Below, one piece after another: positions 41,979-43,513 of a DNA stretch of 43,513 bases. The stretch covers positions 1 through 43,513 of the forward strand of contig NZ_MAPV01000153.1 of NCBI RefSeq assembly GCF_001700505.1. Direction: 5' to 3'. The notes under the pieces are model-generated. The model saw only the letters and a list, made by a program, of their open reading frames with translations. It had not been told where the DNA came from and did not search any database. The DNA is from Streptomyces mutomycini. Lineage in GTDB: Bacteria > Actinomycetota > Actinomycetes > Streptomycetales > Streptomycetaceae. The position numbers and the translations under genes were made by a program. The number at the start of each line of letters is the position of its first letter. Within the stretch, counting starts at the first letter, position 1.

Positions 41979-43333
41979 CGGTACTCCTTGGCGACCTGCT
42001 CGGCCAGCTTCTGGGAGGTGGCCAGCGCCTGGTCGACGGACTGGCGGCCGGCGATGGCCGCGCTGATCTCCTGCGCGACCCTGGTGCCGAGATCGGTGAA
42101 CTCGGGGATGCCGACGAACTGGATGCCGGGCACGGGGCGCGGCTGGGTGCCCGGGTTCTTCGGGTCGGCGCCGGAGATGGCCTGCTCGGTGACGTCGGCG
42201 AAGGCGCCTGCCGCCTTGAGGTATTCGGGGTTGTCGTAGGTGGAGGCCCGCTTGCCGGCCGGTGCGTTGGACCAGCCGCTGGATTCGCCCACGAGCGACT
42301 CGTACTCCTTGCTGGAGGCCCAGGAGACGAACTTCCACGCGTCGTCGGACTTCTTGGATGCCTTCTGGATGCCCCACGCCCAGGTGTAGAGCCATCCCGA
42401 GCTCTTGGTCTCCTCGACCGGCGCGGGTACGTAGCCGATCTTCCCCTTGACCGGGGAGCCGTCCGCCTCGAGGGAACCGGCACCGGCCGTGGCGTCATAC
42501 CACATGGCGGTCTTGCCCTGCGTCATGTTGTTGAGGCACTCGGCGTACCCGGCCTGGGAGGCACCGCGTTCCCCGTGCTCGCGCACGAGGTCGACGTAGA
42601 ACTTCGTGGCCTTCTTGAACTCGGGCGAGGTGAGCCGGGGTTCCCAGTCCTCGGTGAACCAGGTGCCGCCCATGGTGTTGACCACGGTGGTGAGCGGGGC
42701 GATGAGCTCGCCCCAGCCGGGCAGTCCACGCAGACAGATGCCCTTCATGCCGGGCTCGGCGCCGTCCGCCTCCGCCGCGAGGCCGGCCACCTGTTTCCAG
42801 GTGGGGTGCGCGGGCATCGTGAGACCCTTCGCCTCGAAGACGTCCTTGCGGTACATGAGGAAGGACGACTCCCCGTAGAAGGGTTCGGCGTAGAGCTTGC
42901 CCTCCGCGGTGAGCGACTCCCTCAGGGGTTCGAGGATGTCGTCCTGGTCGAAGGCGGTGTCCTCGGCGGCGTAGCTGTCGAGCGGGTGCAGCCAGTCGTT
43001 CTTCGCGAAGAAGGGCACCTCGAAGTTGCTGATGGTGCCGACGTCGTACTGCCCGGCCTGGTTGGAGAAGTCCTGGCTTATCTTGTCGCGGACGTCGTTC
43101 TCCGGGAGCACGGTGAAGTGCACCTTGATGCCCGTCTCCTCGGTGAAGTGCTCGGCGGTGAGCTTCTGCAGCTCGACCATCTGCGGGTTGTTCACCATGA
43201 GTACGTTCAGTGCGTCACCCCCTCCGAACGCGGTGCCGCCCGCTCCGGCGCATCCGGCGGCGAGGAATGTCATCACTGCCGTGCCCGCGACCGCACGCAC
43301 GCGGGTCCCACGGCGTCGTTGCTGGTGGGGCAT
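41975..43333 (-). CDS. polyol-binding lipoprotein, extracellular solute-binding family 1
   Basis: 452 aa from the ATG at 43333, behind AGGAGA (4-nt spacing). Lipoprotein signal with lipobox FLAAGCAG. SBP_bac_1 fold with LNVLMVNNPQMVELQKLTAE, EETGIKVHF, GQYDVGTISNFEVPFFAKN and a C-terminal KLAEQVAKEY. This matches the SmoE/MtlE-like group that binds sorbitol, mannitol or related polyols. First gene of the operon, so its promoter should lie in 43334-43513. The exact polyol is uncertain. Confidence 0.92.
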   Translation of the reverse strand: MPHQQRRRGTRVRAVAGTAVMTFLAAGCAGAGGTAFGGGDALNVLMVNNPQMVELQKLTAEHFTEETGIKVHFTVLPENDVRDKISQDFSNQAGQYDVGTISNFEVPFFAKNDWLHPLDSYAAEDTAFDQDDILEPLRESLTAEGKLYAEPFYGESSFLMYRKDVFEAKGLTMPAHPTWKQVAGLAAEADGAEPGMKGICLRGLPGWGELIAPLTTVVNTMGGTWFTEDWEPRLTSPEFKKATKFYVDLVREHGERGASQAGYAECLNNMTQGKTAMWYDATAGAGSLEADGSPVKGKIGYVPAPVEETKSSGWLYTWAWGIQKASKKSDDAWKFVSWASSKEYESLVGESSGWSNAPAGKRASTYDNPEYLKAAGAFADVTEQAISGADPKNPGTQPRPVPGIQFVGIPEFTDLGTRVAQEISAAIAGRQSVDQALATSQKLAEQVAKEYR

Positions 43334-43513
43334 ATGTTCTCCTGATCGGTCGTAGCGGCTCGTGGATCGATAGCCGTGCCCTCCGGGTCTCCTGTCGGTT
43401 CCGGGCATGGCGGGGCTGCCCTCCGGCCTCCGACGGGAGCGGGGAGGCGAGCGGGGTGGGGTAGGTGCGGGCGGGTCCGGGGCCCGCTGTCGGGTGGGGT
43501 CAGACTCTGATGA
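43334..43513. other. upstream region of the polyol operon and right edge
   Basis: Contains the promoter of the polyol operon, not located precisely. The last bases (43495-43513) could encode the extreme C-terminus (I-R-V-stop, stop at 43501-43503) of another minus-strand gene, perhaps the operon's regulator, but only a few codons are in view. Confidence 0.3.

Noticed and set aside
1..43513. Secondary-metabolite cluster, prophage or integrative element
   Set aside because: No polyketide, peptide or terpene synthase, integrase, transposase, phage structural gene or tRNA-linked repeat is present.

Overview
The window is chromosomal DNA from a high-GC actinomycete, almost certainly a Streptomyces or a close relative. 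Signs of this are the extreme third-position GC, GTG and TTG starts, 4-bp ATGA gene overlaps, a WhiB-like protein, an XRE/DUF5753 regulator divergent from an ATP-binding protein, a DUF6221 protein, and many secreted glycoside hydrolases. I saw no tRNA, rRNA, insertion sequence, integrase or CRISPR array.

Layout. 102-1967 (minus): two CUT1-type sugar permeases behind a 22-bp perfect palindrome, with a divergent LacI regulator (2490-3506). 3630-4222: a YdeI/OmpD-associated gene interrupted by two apparent frameshifts. 4261-5869 (minus): a methyltransferase and an XRE-cupin regulator. 6181-9189: a secreted modular alpha-amylase (two CBM25, FN3, GH13).

9268-28715 is the core of the window and looks like a furanoside-utilisation locus. 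A six-gene minus-strand operon encodes a YtfQ-like binding protein, an ATPase with two ATP-binding domains, two permeases, a LacI regulator and an aldose 1-epimerase. Divergent from it is a translationally coupled pair: a Tat-exported GH127 enzyme with a ricin-type lectin tail, and a GH2 enzyme with an AbfB/CBM42 furanose-binding tail. Further right, beyond a phosphotransferase gene, are a second GH2 enzyme (PA14-GH2-LamG) and a GH92 alpha-mannosidase. Palindromes with an AACGTT core precede the transporter operon, the GH127-GH2 operon and GH92, with weaker versions before the second GH2. This points to one LacI regulon. My inference is that extracellular enzymes release a furanose sugar (galactofuranose or arabinofuranose) from a furanose-decorated mannan or plant arabinogalactan/pectin, the furanose-type ABC importer takes it up, and the mutarotase converts it to the form used by cytoplasmic enzymes.

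29011-38000 is a mixed region: SMI1/KNR4 protein, PL11 rhamnogalacturonan lyase, DUF1232 membrane protein, WhiB-like protein, XRE/DUF5753 regulator with a divergent HATPase, RNase HI with a Cys/His tail, cyclophilin, lamin-tail protein, SDR oxidoreductase and DUF6221 protein.

38247-43333 (minus) is a compact five-gene polyol operon: binding protein, two CUT1 permeases, zinc dehydrogenase and PfkB kinase, all joined by 1- or 4-bp overlaps. It has no ATPase gene, as is usual for Streptomyces CUT1 systems that share MsiK. Most transcription units end in strong GC-rich hairpins, listed separately.
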